64,000 nt of DNA from Liolophura sinensis. Its lineage: Eukaryota > Mollusca > Polyplacophora > Chitonida > Chitonidae. Below are positions 34,141 to 47,000 of the stretch, piece by piece. How positions within the stretch are numbered: position 1 is the stretch's first letter; every line of letters begins with the position of its first letter. The translations under genes and the position numbers were made by a program. The stretch is from the NCBI RefSeq assembly GCF_032854445.1, contig NC_088303.1, positions 12,657,501 to 12,721,500 on the forward strand. Direction: 5' to 3'. The notes under the pieces were generated by a model. That model ran no database searches and was not told the DNA's origin. It was given only the letters and a program-made list of their open reading frames with translations.

Positions 34141-36040
34141 AAGATTGGCAAAAGTGGATCTGATGCAAATGTTTATATGTATACTTTCGACATATTAGCA
34201 TACCTCTTGGCAAAATTACGTCCAAAAAGGCGATAACAAGGCAAGGCAACCCAATAAGCGGCATTGACTGCTGCAGGTAAACACAACCTGAGTGTGCATT
34301 AGATATTAAATCAGCGTGGCACTCAGGAATCTCCTTGTTCTCGGTCAGTTCTGCAATAGCTTATTGATAATGTAACTCAAGGTTAGAGCGTCCACACGTT
34401 ATGCTGGAGACTCCAGGTCTCAACATACCAGGCTAGACGAAGGACTGAAAAATGGTTCTTGTTGCTTATTTGTGTTATTACGGCGCACTTCTGGACAGTG
34501 CAAGGAATCGTATTAGTTTCTAGATAAGGTGTCCAGATTGGGTGGACAGGTGATTTCAGGTGGGGTGTCACTTAAGGCGTCTTCCTTATATCTGTTCAAT
34601 GAGAGCGAAATGTGACCCCTCCCCAACAAGCAACACCTGTGTCAACCTGAATAACTGTAGAAAAAATGGGATTGAATCTGATGTATTTGAAGACAGGAAA
34701 CTATACTTTTTTCAGGAAAGATTATAAAATACTTGACACTCAATTACATTGGAAATGCTCTAAGGTCAGCCAGAAGTAACTGATGCATCAGACCTGATAG
34801 ATACAAACTTCGTTAACCACCATTTCGAATCACGTGAATCACAGGCGTAGTTGGACCCCTTTACTTTCAAAAATTAATATAACTAATTATTATAGTTTGT
34901 CACGTTAGTTGTTATAAATTGTCTCTATTTGTTTAAATTTGTCTAAATTGTTTACATCAGTAAAAGGATAAGTAAAATTATTGGCTCCTAAGAGCGTCGC
35001 ATTTCATCGTAATGATGTAAGCTCCATTTCCACGATGTATAATCCAGTTTTATCAGTTTCCTTTACTAGAGACTTGTTACTAAGCTGACGGTGTCATCTG
35101 ACTATAACATGGCAGTCGACGAAGTACGTGTTAATTACGATGTAATCCCCTGTAATTATATACGAATAATGAGGTGATATGAATTGTTAATTATTTCAAA
35201 GGAAACCGGTGTTGTAGAGTTTGAGATCTTAATGATGGAGTTCCATTTCGTCACATCAAGAAAATTTTACGGAAACTGCCAAAGATTTTGAGGATTCCTT
35301 ATGTATAGGGGTTAAATAGTGTTTATTCATCGTATTTTTTTAAACAGTAGTGTTAGCTCTGTTCGATAGGGTATCCGTCATATCATTTTAATATTTCCAC
35401 CTGGTTGTTGGGACTGAAGTAGCAATTTAAGTTAAAGTTAAACAATTTAATAACTATATTCTTCAACGAAGTTACGTTTACCTTTCTTTATTTCTATTTC
35501 TGGTCGGTAGGTGTGAAATCATAATTTCATGTTAATAAAAGAACAGATTTAAACAATAAAATAAACAGGCATATGCTGGAAGATGTCATCGCGCTTGTTT
35601 TAAGATCTCGATGACAGTTAACCTAAATTTGACCTAAATTGTCTACATCAGTTCCGTTTCGATGGCTGAAGATTTTCATTAACACAAAAAACTCAGGATA
35701 AGTTATGATGTCTTTTTATGCATCATCTCAACAGAAAAACAAACTTTTCCTAAACACGTTCTAGCAGATCATGGCAAGTTAGCATATATGCCCATATCTC
35801 ATACATCATCAACACTCGCTATCCACAATTACGGCTCTCCACTCAATTTGGTGGTCGGGGTGACATCAAAGTATCACATCAAACTGCGCACATTATTATC
35901 TGTAATAATATGAATCTCTCTCACGGATCAATGGTGCTTAGAATCATGTGTCATTGAACACTGAGCCCTACGTCGTTCACAGAAGCAACCCAACGGCTAT
36001 AATGATCATAGCGCACGACCGTCAATCAACAGCGCTGAGA
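34141..36040. other. Non-coding DNA, no gene seen
   Basis: A-T rich with short homopolymers. No open frame over 62 codons and no exon-like segment. Confidence 0.5.
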
Positions 36041-36160
36041 TCAATCCGCCACGGCGCTCCTGTACCCGACACAGCGCTCCTGTACCCCCCACAGCGCACC
36101 TGTATCCTCCACAGCGTGCCTATGTAACCCACAACGTTCCTGTATATGCCGCAGCGATAC
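36041..36160. repeat. Short 20-bp repeat cluster
   Basis: About six diverged copies of 'cacagcgctcctgtaccc'. Confidence 0.65.
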
Positions 36161-36884
36161 CTACAGCCTGACTGTTAAAAATCCAGCAGAGTACCGTGGA
36201 AAAGTGGTTAAAGTACGATCAGGCTGCCGACCATGCACCAGCTCAATCGCGATCAAATCGAGCCAAGAAGCCAAGAGAGAGATTTGTACAAAATTTATGG
36301 GAAGAAGTTTTTAATCTGGCTATTGCCATCCTAAACTTCGTTATCGTAATAACGTTAGTTGTGGGGTTGCATACAGAAACGGCATAATTGCATGTAGAAG
36401 GCTCCTCTTCTCATAGTTGAGAGTCGTTCCTGCCAGTCCTGTATAAATATATCATTTACACGTTGCGTTGCAAGTGACATGAGCACATGTAGGTTGCCTA
36501 CCAACTGAGACGACAAACCACTCAATATCGATAATATGCCTTAAGACATCAACAATAAATATCTAAAAAAGGCTTTATACGGCTTTTGTCTCCAAAATAG
36601 ATAACTATAACTTAATAAAAGATAAGGAAAAGGAAGGAATATACCCATGAGAAAGACGCGGCGGAAGTGACCTAATTTGTCATTTATTGCCTTCTATATT
36701 TCATGGCAGCGAATCAGGGCGGTTATGACGTTGACAGTCACTAGATCAGCGGATCTACACACACTGGTTTATATACGGCGACAGGATAGGCATTTCCCCC
36801 AAACTACAGACAGGTACAGACCAGTGTAGTTGTTTGTTTTGTTATATTGTCCCTGAAGCATCGACTAGAATCGAGAAACAGCGT

Positions 36885-37440
36885 TTGAGGCCAACTGCCA
36901 GCTACAATACGGGGATTTAGTCACTTGAGGCCAATAGCCAGCTACAATACGGGGATTTTGCAACCTCAGGCCAATAGCCGGCTACAGTGCGGGATTTTAG
37001 CCCCTTGAGATCAATTATAAGGTACAGTACGGGAATCTAGCTACCTTTTCCAATTGCCAGTACAGAGATTTAGCTATCTGAGGCCAATTGCCAACTACAA
37101 TACGGGAATTTAGTCACCTGAGACCAATTGCCAGCTACAATACGAGGATTTAGTCACCTGGCAAATTGTCAGCTACAATACGGGGATTTAGTCACCTCTG
37201 ACAAATTACCAGTTACAACACGGGGATTTAGTCATCTGGCACAGTTGTCAGCTACAATACGGGGATTTAGGCACCTGAGGCCAACTGCTAGCTACAATAC
37301 GAGGATTTAGTCATCTGCCACAGTTGTCAGATACAATACGAGAATTTCACTACCTGTGGCCAATTATAAGCTACAATACGGGGATTAGTCACCTGAAGCT
37401 AATCGCAAATAACAATATGGGGGTTTAGTCACTTGAGGGA
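36885..37440. repeat. About 40-bp minisatellite (cagctacaatacggggattt)
   Basis: About 14 diverged copies of 'cagctacaatacggggattt' plus 'agtcacctgaggccaattgc'. Indels vary unit length. Non-coding. Confidence 0.88.
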
Positions 37441-38859
37441 ATCGTCATAAACATTCACATACAGAATACGAACTGACAACAGCCTATGTCAGCAGTAAAG
37501 CACTTGGCACGAGTAAAAGTCATATATGAATCAATAATAAGAATAACAAGAACAGGCAGAAAAAAAGGAGGCATGAATACAAATACAGATATGCAGATAT
37601 ATACCATAAGATACCATAGATTATATAGGTACTACGTGTGCCGTATTAAAAGCCTGGTCTGTAAAAATGCACTATCAGGCCTTAAAATTATACTTCTGAT
37701 GTCAAGATCTAAGTTTTCTGATCTCCACAGAAGTTGAGAGGTTCACAACAACACCAAATAGACAGCATTTCAACAACAGATCAGATCAGATAAAATGTCA
37801 AACAGTAAACCAATGACATTTTAAGTGGTCATTTTTATGCTGACAACAAATACCTCTCATTTCCTGGATATATTTAATCTCATATTGTCCACAGAAAATG
37901 GAATATTTGTACATAAGAGCACACTGCCATCGCTTTGATCAACACCATGGACCAGTAAAAACTATAGTGGAGAATTATCGCTGTGAGGAGGATGGGAGAC
38001 TCAGCAGTGCAGCTTGTCCAAAGTACACGTATACCATACTACTGTAGAAAATGTGATAGCATAGTTACTGACATTTTCAGACATTCGGTTATATATCTGT
38101 GTAAATTTTCGTTGAAATCGCAATGTCATTCAAAGATCTGGAACAGACTGACTTCCACATCATCTTTAACACAAGGATTGGCGATGTGGTTATTCAGTTG
38201 TAATCATATTTAGCTGTGTATTTTCTTTGTTCTGTTTGTACATATATGTGTTTTTTCTGTGTGTCCTATATGTATGTGTGTATACATAGATATACATATT
38301 TATATGTAATATCCTCTTTCCCCCCAGTATATTGTTCGATATTCCTTAACAATGAGTATACCTTCACCACCTGACACAAAAATGCAGCGTAAATGCATAA
38401 CAGTTTCTATATGACAAGTCAAATCCTTGGGGTTTCATTCCCGCATATATATTCTGTAAAGAATAAAATATTTGTACTAGGGTGAAATAAATAAAATGAA
38501 TAAAACCAGACTACTGGTACGCTCGAGAGGAGGGTCAACCGAACATCCTGTTCGAGTTAGTCCATCCATACCAAAGTAATTTCACTTCATAATTGCTTTC
38601 GCGTTCAGTCTGTAGCATATGATGATCACAAACCGTACAACCCATATGCACAGGATAAGCTATTAATTAATGACGACCAATTATCATTTGTCATAGTCTC
38701 AAGGGCCAGCTGACCCATTATGTACCCCGCAATTAGATACACACAATCGACTAAACTGTCAGCAAGCAAATGGTCTCATAAGGCTTGGTGCAAAACAAGA
38801 TGACAAGAGAGTATGGTTAGTATTTTGGACAGTACAGATGTTTGAACATGACGTAGGTC
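37441..38859. other. Non-coding DNA, no gene seen
   Basis: Ordinary A-T rich DNA with TATA/TGTA-rich low complexity at about 38220-38320. Open frames at 37486-37737 and 37983-38213 are unsupported. Confidence 0.45.
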
Positions 38860-39195
38860 AACAGCAATTTGGCCGTGACTTACAACAACAGCAGCTTGTG
38901 CATGACGTAAATCAACAGCAGTTTGGGCCTGACCTTACATCAACAGCAGTTCGTCAGTTACATGCATCAACATCAGTTTGTTTCTGACGTATATCAACAG
39001 CAGTTTGTGAGTGACTTACATCATTAACAGTTTGTGCGTGATGCCATCAGCAGGGGTTTGTTTGCGACGTAAATCAACAGCAGTTTGTACGTGACGTAAA
39101 TCAACAGCAGTTTGTGTGTGACGTACATCAACAGCAATTTGTGTGTGACGTGCGTCAGCAGGGGTTTGTACGTGACGTAAATCAGCAGCAGTAGA
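38860..39195. repeat. About 27-bp minisatellite with TGACGT in each unit
   Basis: About 12 copies of 'caacagcagtttgtgcgtga' followed by 'cgtacat'. Many units contain a TGACGT half-CRE motif. Related to the array at 39480. Confidence 0.85.
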
Positions 39196-39479
39196 TCTGA
39201 GATCTGTTTTATTCTTCCCAGATTAGCCTTCAGAAATACAGATCTATAGCCTTCCCTTCACTAACCTGGAGCTCGGTCTTTTATGTATCAAAGCTGTACG
39301 CTACAAAAACATGCTTTCTTAAATGATGTGGTAATTCTGTCTTCATATCACCTAATTAGTTGTGGATATTAAAGACCATAATTATCACATATGTACCTGA
39401 CAGCCAGCCAGACTTTGCTAACTGCCATCTTCAGTTCGAGTCGGTCGCACTCAACATGGTTTGCAAAAAGAGAAACTCG

Positions 39480-39735
39480 TGGAACGTCCGTGAAGTACAT
39501 CAACAGTTGTTTGTCCGTGACATACATCAGCAGTAGTTTGTTCGTCACGTACATAAACAATTGTTTGTCCGTGACGTACATCAGCAGTAGTTTGTTCGTC
39601 ACGTACATAAACAATTGTTTGTCCGTGACGAACATCAGCAGTAGTTTGTTCGTCACGTACATAAACAATTGTTTGTCCGTGACGAACATCAACAGTGGTT
39701 GTCCGAGACGTTCATTAGCAGCAATTTGTCTTCAC
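39480..39735. repeat. 54-bp higher-order minisatellite related to the 38.9 kb array
   Basis: Four to five copies of a 54-bp unit made from two 27-bp subunits ('tttgtccgtgacgtacatca' and 'gtagtttgttcgtcacgtac'). The unit is a multiple of three, so both strands stay open (up to 163 codons), but no unique coding flank exists. The family is split from its 38.9 kb relative by about 290 bp of unrelated DNA. Confidence 0.88.
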
Positions 39736-40969
39736 AAAGGATGTAAAACTGATTTATATAACCACAAATCTCCAACGAAACCGGCGACGGCCACGAAACG
39801 GCACGTGTGTATTTGTATGGCATCGAATGTGTTTTCACACATACAAATAAGTAATATTTATTTGTGCGAAATATATTATTAATTTACATTCACAGATACA
39901 AACACATACGTAAAGACCCTCCCCCACTACCCACCCCAAACACGCACAACACAATGAAAAATACTCCCTATCCGTTACCAAATAAACGAAACCAAATTTT
40001 GCCACTTACCACAACTGTACCATGGGTAGATTGTATCCAATACATGGGTTGATAACTGTAGGAATCTCCGCGTTATGTATGTCTGCTCACTAGATTACTC
40101 CACCGTAATTATGCTCTAGGGATAGGCTTCACTGTCACACGCCAGTCATTTGGACTTGAGGATTCGATCAACAAGTCAGCCTAATCATCTCTACTGTAAG
40201 GTGTACCCCGAGACTTCATAACACACCGGAACAATGGAACCTTTGGTAGACAATGTCCAACTAGGCTTTAAATGAACAGGGCAATTCATACCTTGAAAAT
40301 CTGAATGAAAACAGAGGCTGACTATAAATCTGAGGATTTTGCCGAGAATTCGTGATCTGTATCGCACGGGGCGTATCTGTACCATCGCATCGGGCGTGGT
40401 CCTGTGAGCGTGCAATCTCCGCGCCTCTCATCGATCTATGGTGATAGAATAACTCAGTACCTCCTGCAGGCATCACAGTTCTCTGCTGACTCGCGCAGCC
40501 TGTCCATCTGTCTATCACACAACACTGGTATGAAGTAATTACTCTGAAGCACTAACTCCGAACGATATTCTAAAATAGAAGCTACTGATCACAAAGCAAT
40601 GGCGGAAAATGCTGGCAGAGATGAGATGCTGTTCAAGAGATACATTAGGCTAGAGCGCTGATGATGATTGCGCAGAGCGAAGTCTTCTGAATTCAAAGTT
40701 AGATGCTTGGTATCACGTGTAAAATGTCACACGGCTTCATTCATCACTTAGATAAAGGAAATCTTTGGAAGTGGTCATTAATTGAACACCGTTTTGATAC
40801 ATTTTTATATCAGCCGACGTGGATCCAGAAACTCTGGCGGGTCCGAAATGATTCTAAGTAAGTAAAATTCTAAGAATGCCTAATTTGTATCGCAAATACT
40901 TCGTGATGATGTTTTAATACAGAAGGTTTACGATTATTCGGCCAATATGTAATGTTACCGTCAAAAAAT
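39736..40969. other. Non-coding DNA, no gene seen
   Basis: No recognisable coding region. Overlapping minus-strand frames at 40191-40518 conflict with each other and have no domain. Confidence 0.45.
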
Positions 40970-41112
40970 GAGGTCTTCCAGCAACCACGGATGGCCGTGG
41001 GTTTCGGCCGAGCACTGCCCGGTTTCCTCCCACAGTAATGCTGGCCGCCGTCGTATAAGTGAAATATGCTTGAGTACGGCGTAGAACACCAATCAAATAA
41101 ATAAATAAAACA
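40970..41112 (+). mobile_element. SINE fragment, family 1, best-preserved 3' half
   Basis: Block order: 'aggtcttccagcaaccacgg', 'atggccgtgggtttcggccg', 'cactgcccggtttcctccca', 'atgctggccgccgtcgtata', 'gtacggcgtagaacaccaat', then (AAAT)n. It serves as the reference for the other family 1 copies here. The tRNA-like head is absent. Confidence 0.8.
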
Positions 41113-41379
41113 ATCCAAAAAATGAAAGTATCCCTACCTACATTTCACTAACAGCATTATATACATTGAACTAGAAATATATCAATATAGAAAAGTTCCG
41201 CACTCTCTTTGTATGATGGCACAACTGCGTAGTCTCAAAGCACAATGATTGGTGCAGTCACGGAAACACCCAATTTCACCTCTCTAGTCATAGACGAACG
41301 ATTCGCAATGAATTCTGGTATAAATAACAACACAGCGAAATGCATTAAGTGCACTATCGCCTTGTAGCATTTCTAACAA

Positions 41380-41780
41380 CACTTCGTATCTAAATAGCAT
41401 TCCTCAGTAGAATCCCCTTATACATTATATTTCCTAATGAACATTTCAAATCTGCTAAATAGCTGCAAACTAGCATGACCAGAATACTGTAGTTATCTTC
41501 TAAGAACTTCAAAATATTGTCTAAATAGATGCTAGTTAGCATAGTGAGAGTAAATAATCCGTAATATAACAAAATATATTTGCTAATTAACAATTTCAAG
41601 TAATTGTCTAAATAAATGCTAACCATCACCACCAGAATCTTGTCCTTCCTCACAACAGAATATATTTGCTAATTATCAGTTTCAAAGTCTTGTCTAAATA
41701 GATGCTTACTATCACTGCCAGGGTGACGTTATCTTTACAACACAATGTATTTGCTAACTGGCGAGTTCAAACTATTATCC
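41380..41780. repeat. About 116-bp diverged tandem repeat
   Basis: Three to four copies containing 'atatatttgctaattaac', 'agtaattgtctaaataaatg' and 'ctaac.atcaccaccagaat'. It resembles, at lower similarity, the 'tatattgtt...ctaaatagc' units of the arrays at 42.6-47 kb and may be an old relative. Confidence 0.6.
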
Positions 41781-42599
41781 GCATAAGCACTAAATCCGGC
41801 TGAAACACTAATCCAGTCCAGCAGGCTAAAAGTAGACACCATTGTGATATCACTGAAATAACGTTTATAGCTAGGTCAAACCCTAATCAAACAAGCCTAT
41901 CTTATATGCATTGATATGTGCAAACATACAAATAAAACAACAAGAAATTCATAATCTTTTTTAACTCACAGTCAAAGCTTTCCAACCATTGTGTCACAGC
42001 ACAATGAATGAATATATGGAAAGAATGAAAAAAATATTGAAACTGGCCTATATTTCCATTATAAAGAAAGTTTCATTTCACCATGGCTTCTTCCCTAAGT
42101 CTCATTGAATTAATGATTGTGTGACTCTTGAAAGGTATCACTGAGTTTTTTGAAACAAAGCTTATTCGCCTTTGCCCTCATTATAGCACCTCTACATGTC
42201 CCATCATGTCATAATCTTCACTTTTTCAAGCTGGCGATGTCTGACATCATCTACCTTGATTTACTGAGCCTTATTAACCCCCCAAAACCCTGATTCACGG
42301 CCCAATCAGATTGAACTTTACAAAGGTCACAAGTGCCTTTATGGTTATTGACACTGGCAGGAGTTCAAACAATACGCGAAAGACAGAGAGCTGTGGATTA
42401 GATACGCTAATTTAATGGGTTACTAATCCAATTGTTTCCCATATGCTGATTTAAGTTTTGGTGCTGGACAATCTCTACACCCTCGCCTATAATTTGGCGA
42501 GATTGTCATCCCGCTTGCTTTTGTACGACACCACCATCTCTGCCAAATAATCCGTATACGTGTGTACGTGTGTATATACGTCTGTTGTTTTATCAACCA

Positions 42600-43350
42600 T
42601 ACTGGTATCTTTGACAGTTACCTTCTACATTCTGCTATCATGGCAGCACTAAATGGCAAATATGTTGTTCGGTACGAAATCCCCACAGCAAATCCAGTTT
42701 GACATCTTTTTGACATAGTAGCGCTAAATAACAATGTATTGTCTTTTAACAAAAACCCCACAGATGGCCTCTTAGATAAGTTAGCTTCTACATCTAGCTA
42801 CTGTGCTATCATACAGCAGCGATAAATAGAGAATATATTATTCTCTCAACAAATCCGCACAGAGCGTCTAGATAGCGCTATTATAGCAGTACTAAATAGC
42901 AAATATATTGTTGAGTAAGAAATCCCCACAGATGGCCTCTCATTGTTAGCTTCTACATAACGTTATCCTAGCGAATATATTGTTCTTTCAGAAAATCGCC
43001 CAAATGTCCTCTTTGATTGTTAGCTTCTACACAGCGCTATCATAACAGTGTTAAATTGCGAATATATATTGTCCTGTTATACCAGTGCTAAATGTGCTAA
43101 ATGTGCAAATCTGCACAGACAGCCTATTTGATAGTTAGGTTCTACATACCGCTATGATAACAGTGTCAAATAGCGAATATATTGCTCTTCCAGAAAATGG
43201 GCCCAGCTGGCCTCATTAATAGAACTTTAGCTTCTACATAGCCCTATGATAGCAATGGTAAATAGCGAATATATTGCTCTTTCAGAAAATCTCCCCAGCT
43301 GGCATCTTTGATAGTTACCGTGTACAAAGCGGTAAATAGCGAATAAACTG
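42600..43350. repeat. 80-90 bp tandem array, left part
   Basis: About eight diverged copies with 'tagcttctacatagcgctat', 'catagcagcgctaaatagcg' and 'aatatattgttctttcagaa'. The Tc1-like element at 43350-44880 interrupts the array; the same unit resumes right after it. Confidence 0.85.
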
Positions 43351-43352
43351 AC

Positions 43353-44882
43353 GGCCAAAAGAAACTTTACAAAGAGTTCAAATCAATTTATTTTGCCGAA
43401 GCAAAACACAGGATGACTGAAGTTTAATATATTGAAAAGAACAATGACTTCAGATATTGAAAGTCTCGTGTAAGAACGAACAAAGCAGCCCTCAAGTCAT
43501 TTGACAAGTGAACCAACAGGGGGGGGGGGGGTAGAAAAATAGCCATTCCATCTAGGTTAACAATGGGCAGACTACACAAAAAAGTTGATTATTTTTAAAA
43601 TCAGTCAATATCAAAACCAATCAATATCGCGTGTGGCCACCAATTGCTTCACTGCATGCAAAAACTCTGCGACGCATAGAAAAAAGCCATTCGCCTGATG
43701 AGATGACGTGGGATTCGTTGTCATTTATCTTGGAGAGCGAACGCTAGTTCGCGTTGGTTGGCTGCAATGTGTGGCCGTTGTCTTACTAGACGACCCATGA
43801 TGTCCCAAAGGTGTTCTACGGGGGACATATCTGAGGAACGTGCAGGCCACGGAAAGACGTTGACGTCGTTGGCGTCCAGGAAGTTCTGCACCACTCGAGC
43901 TGTATGGAGTTTGGCGTTGTCATACTGGTACAGGACACCACGTGGCTGCTGTTGAAGGAATAGCAGGACAACAGGACGTAGAATTTCATCCACGTTGAGC
44001 TGTTAGGTTCCCGTAGATGATGACCAGTGGTGTCCGTTCATCTCCACAAACCCCACAGCACACCATCACGCTGCCGCCACCCAACGCTACCACCTCCTGG
44101 ACACATGATGCAGCCATTCGTTCGCCTCATCGATGGTAAACTCGCTATTTGCCGTCGGCTCGGAACAGGCAGAACCGATTTTCATCCGTGAAAACAACAC
44201 GTTGCCAATCACGTCGCTGTCAACGGCGTACACATCGAGTCCATCGCAACCTCCGGCGACGATGTTCGGCTGTCAACAACTGCCCTCTGAATGGTCGATA
44301 GGTCCTAATTCCGTGAGCCATGAGTCACCTGGACACGGTCTGCCGACTGACCCGTTGACCTAAGGCATTGACTCACGATGGCTTTTCTGTCAGGAAGCGG
44401 TTCCTCAGGTGTAAGGTGCGCAGGTACCGGTCTTCTCTTAGCGTAGTTACCGTAGGCCTACCTGTTCTTGGCGTGTCCGATGTCTGTCTATGACTTTGCA
44501 TCAAGTTTGATACAGTTACACGAGAGAAGCCGAAGGTCCTTGCAATGTGGGCATGGGTGGCTCCCATGGATACCATACCCAGGGCCCTCTCGCGTTGTTC
44601 TGGAGTCAATCGAGGCATTACTTTGGTGGTTTTTAGTCAGTGTGCAAGTCCAGCACACTGTGTGTAACGTTTTTATACACTTATCACACGTGCAGTTGCG
44701 GCCATCTATGGGTCACGTGATTTTTCAACTTTCTTCGTTGTCTGAAAAACAAATTCGTGTGGGCGTATACGACGCTTGTAGCACATGGCAATATGGTTCG
44801 TACAATGTTTTCCTACAATAATTTGGTATTAATTTGCTGAATAGGCTGGTTAAATTTAACCTACGGAGTTTCTTTTGGCAAA
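43353..44882 (-). mobile_element. Tc1/mariner-superfamily element, decayed
   Basis: Inverted termini share GCCAAAAGAAACT (43354-43367 on the plus strand and 44867-44879 as reverse complement). Both flanks continue the same tandem array and have a TA at the junction, as expected for TA target duplication. The element contains a broken transposase read on the minus strand and a 13-base G run at about 43519-43531. The outer ends are unequal, so the right terminus may be trimmed. Confidence 0.8.
43721..44618 (-). pseudogene. Tc1-like transposase, frameshifted
   Basis: The N-terminal part (44618-44373) reads MPRLTPEQRERALGMVSMG and continues into a helix-turn-helix (HAHIARTFGFSRVTVSNL) and a GRP motif (TGRPTV), typical of the paired-like DNA-binding region of Tc1 transposases. 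After a stop, homology resumes in another frame. The C-terminal part (43993-43721) has the catalytic-domain hallmarks VLYQYDNAKLHTARVVQNFL and WPARSSDMSPVEHLWDIMG, that is the second Asp and the final Glu of the DDE triad with the spacing usual for Tc1 elements. The middle, with the first Asp, is broken by stops and frame changes between about 44372 and 43994. The enzyme would cut and paste the element; this copy cannot make it. Confidence 0.85.
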
Positions 44883-45440
44883 TATATTGCTTTTCCAGAA
44901 ATCCCGCCCAGGTATCTTTTGTGATAGTTAGCTTCTATTTAGGTACATATATTGTTCTTATAACCAACTGACATAGCTGGCCTCCTTGGAAGTTAGCTTC
45001 TACACAGCACTATTACAGCAGGGCTAAATAGCAATATATTGTCTTTTAACAAATCCCCACAGCTAGCTTCTACATCTAGCTACTGTGCTATCATACAGCA
45101 GAGATAAATAGCGAATATATTGTTCTCTCAACAAATCGGCACAAAGCGTCTCTGATAGTTACCTTCTACATAGCTCTGTTATAGCAGCGCTAACTAGCAA
45201 ATATATTGTCCTTTAAAAAATGCCCACAGATTACCCTCTTGATAGTTAACTTCTACATAACGCTATGATAGCGGCGCTAAATAGCAAATGCTAGTATATT
45301 GTTCTTCCAGAAAATCCGCTCAGACGTCTTCTTAACAGCGTTATCATAACAGCGCTAAATAGCCAATATATTGGTCTTCTGCCCAGTTGGCTTCTAGATA
45401 GCACTAAATAGCAAAAATATTGTCCTCTCAACAAATATAC
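44883..45440. repeat. 80-90 bp tandem array, middle part
   Basis: Continuation of the 42.6 kb array after the transposon, with the same 'ctacatagcgctat', 'cgctaaatagc' and 'atatattgttc' blocks; diverged copies. Confidence 0.82.
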
Positions 45441-45504
45441 ACAAAGTCTTTCTTTGAGTGAGTTATTAAGGGCTTGGAGATTAACGTCGTACACAAAATT
45501 TTTC

Positions 45505-45795
45505 ATTCAGAAAGAGTCCTTTAGAGTGCATATAATGTGCCTCCTTGTTGCAGGACGGATTTCTACCGTTCTTTTATCCAGTGCTGTTTCACTGACACGA
45601 CTTATCGACGGCCCTACCCGAGCAATTATATTGATACGGGTCAACCAGTCGTTACACTTCCCTTCATGCTGATCGCCATTTGAGGAAGCTTTAATTTCCT
45701 CTTTTAAGGTCTTTGGAATGACCCAGGACTGAGCCTGGATCGACCTCAACCCAAAACGGGCGCCCTACCAACTAAGCCATCGCGGCCGGTACACG
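45505..45795 (-). mobile_element. Full-length SINE, family 2, minus strand
   Basis: Read on the minus strand it begins with a tRNA-like head: 'gcgatggcttagttggtagg' (A box) and 'gaggtcgatccagg' (B box, RNA polymerase III promoter). The body follows: 'accttaaaagaggaaatt', 'cgactggttgacccgtatca', 'attgctcgggtagg'. It is inserted in the 80-90 bp array, whose units flank both sides. An 80-codon open frame inside it is incidental. Confidence 0.8.
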
Positions 45796-47000
45796 TCTTT
45801 TTCATAGTTACCTTCTACATAGTGCTATTATAGCATCACTACATAGACCGTATATTGTTCCCTCCAGCACGCTGCACAGCAGTCCTCCTTGACAGTTACA
45901 TTCTACATAGCGCTATCATAGCAGCGCTAAATACACCGTATATTGTTCTCTCCAGCACGCTGCACAGCTGTCCTCCTTGACAGTTACATTCTACATAGCG
46001 CTATCATAGCAGCGCTAAATACACCATATATTGTTCTCTCCAGCACGCTGCACAGCTGTCTTCCTTGACAGTTACATTCTACATAGCGCTATCATAGCAG
46101 CGCTAAATACACCGTATATTGTTCTCTCCAGCACGCTGCACAGCTGTCTTCCTTGACAGTTACATTCTACATAGCGCTATCATAGCATCACTAAACTGTC
46201 AAATAGACCGTATATTGTTCATTGTTCTCTCCAGCACGCTGCACAGCTGTCTTCCTTGACAGTTACATTCTACATAGCGCTATCATAGCATCACTAAATA
46301 GACCGTATATTGTTCTCTCCAGCACGCTGCACAGCTGTCCTCCTTGACAGTTACATTCTACATAGCGTTATCATAGCCCGTATATAGACCGTATATTGTT
46401 CGTAAATAGACCGTATATTGTTCTCTCCAGCACGCTGCACAGCTGTCCTCCTTGACAGTTACATTCTACATAGCGCTATCATAGCCCGTATATAGACCGT
46501 ATATTGTTCGTAAACAGACCGTATATTGTTCTCTCCAGCACGCTGCACAACTGTCCTCCTTGACAGTTACATTCTACATAGCGTTATCATAGCAGCGCTA
46601 AATATCGAATGTATTGTCCTTTAAGAAATCCCCACAGATGGCCCCCTTTACATAGCGCTGATAGCGGTGCTAAATAGCGAATATATTGCTCTTCCAGAGA
46701 ATCCGTCCACCTGCCCTCCTTGTTAGTTAGCTCTTACATAGGCACATATATTGTTCTCTTAACCAATCGGCATTGCTTGCCTCTGAGAAAGTTAGCTGCT
46801 ACATACCGCTATCATAACAGCCCTGCATAGCGAATATATTGTCATTTCAGCAAATCCGCACAAACAGCGCCTTTGATAGTTAGCGCTATTATATAGCCCA
46901 TAGCAGCGCTAAATGCGAAAACCTGCAGAGAGAACCGCATCAACACTGCTACCGTAGCGCTATTAACTACTAAATAGCAGTGATCGTTAAAACAGGAGAG
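45796..47000. repeat. 80-90 bp tandem array, right part, with homogenised 88-bp block
   Basis: From about 45800 to 46600 the units are nearly identical, about nine copies of about 88 bp with 'ctctccagcacgctgcacag', 'ctccttgacagttacattct' and 'catagcgctatcatagc', including a duplicated variant with 'gaccgtatattgttcgtaaa'. After 46600 units become diverged again like those at 42.6 and 44.9 kb. Confidence 0.9.

Noticed and set aside
39369-39882. 107- and 163-codon frames on opposite strands
   Set aside because: They read through the 54-bp array on both strands, as expected for a stop-free repeat.
45507-45749. 80-codon minus-strand ORF
   Set aside because: It lies entirely inside a tRNA-derived SINE.
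45730-45795. Possible tRNA gene (A and B boxes on the minus strand)
   Set aside because: The tRNA-like part is continuous with a SINE body and lacks a full cloverleaf acceptor stem; better explained as the SINE head.
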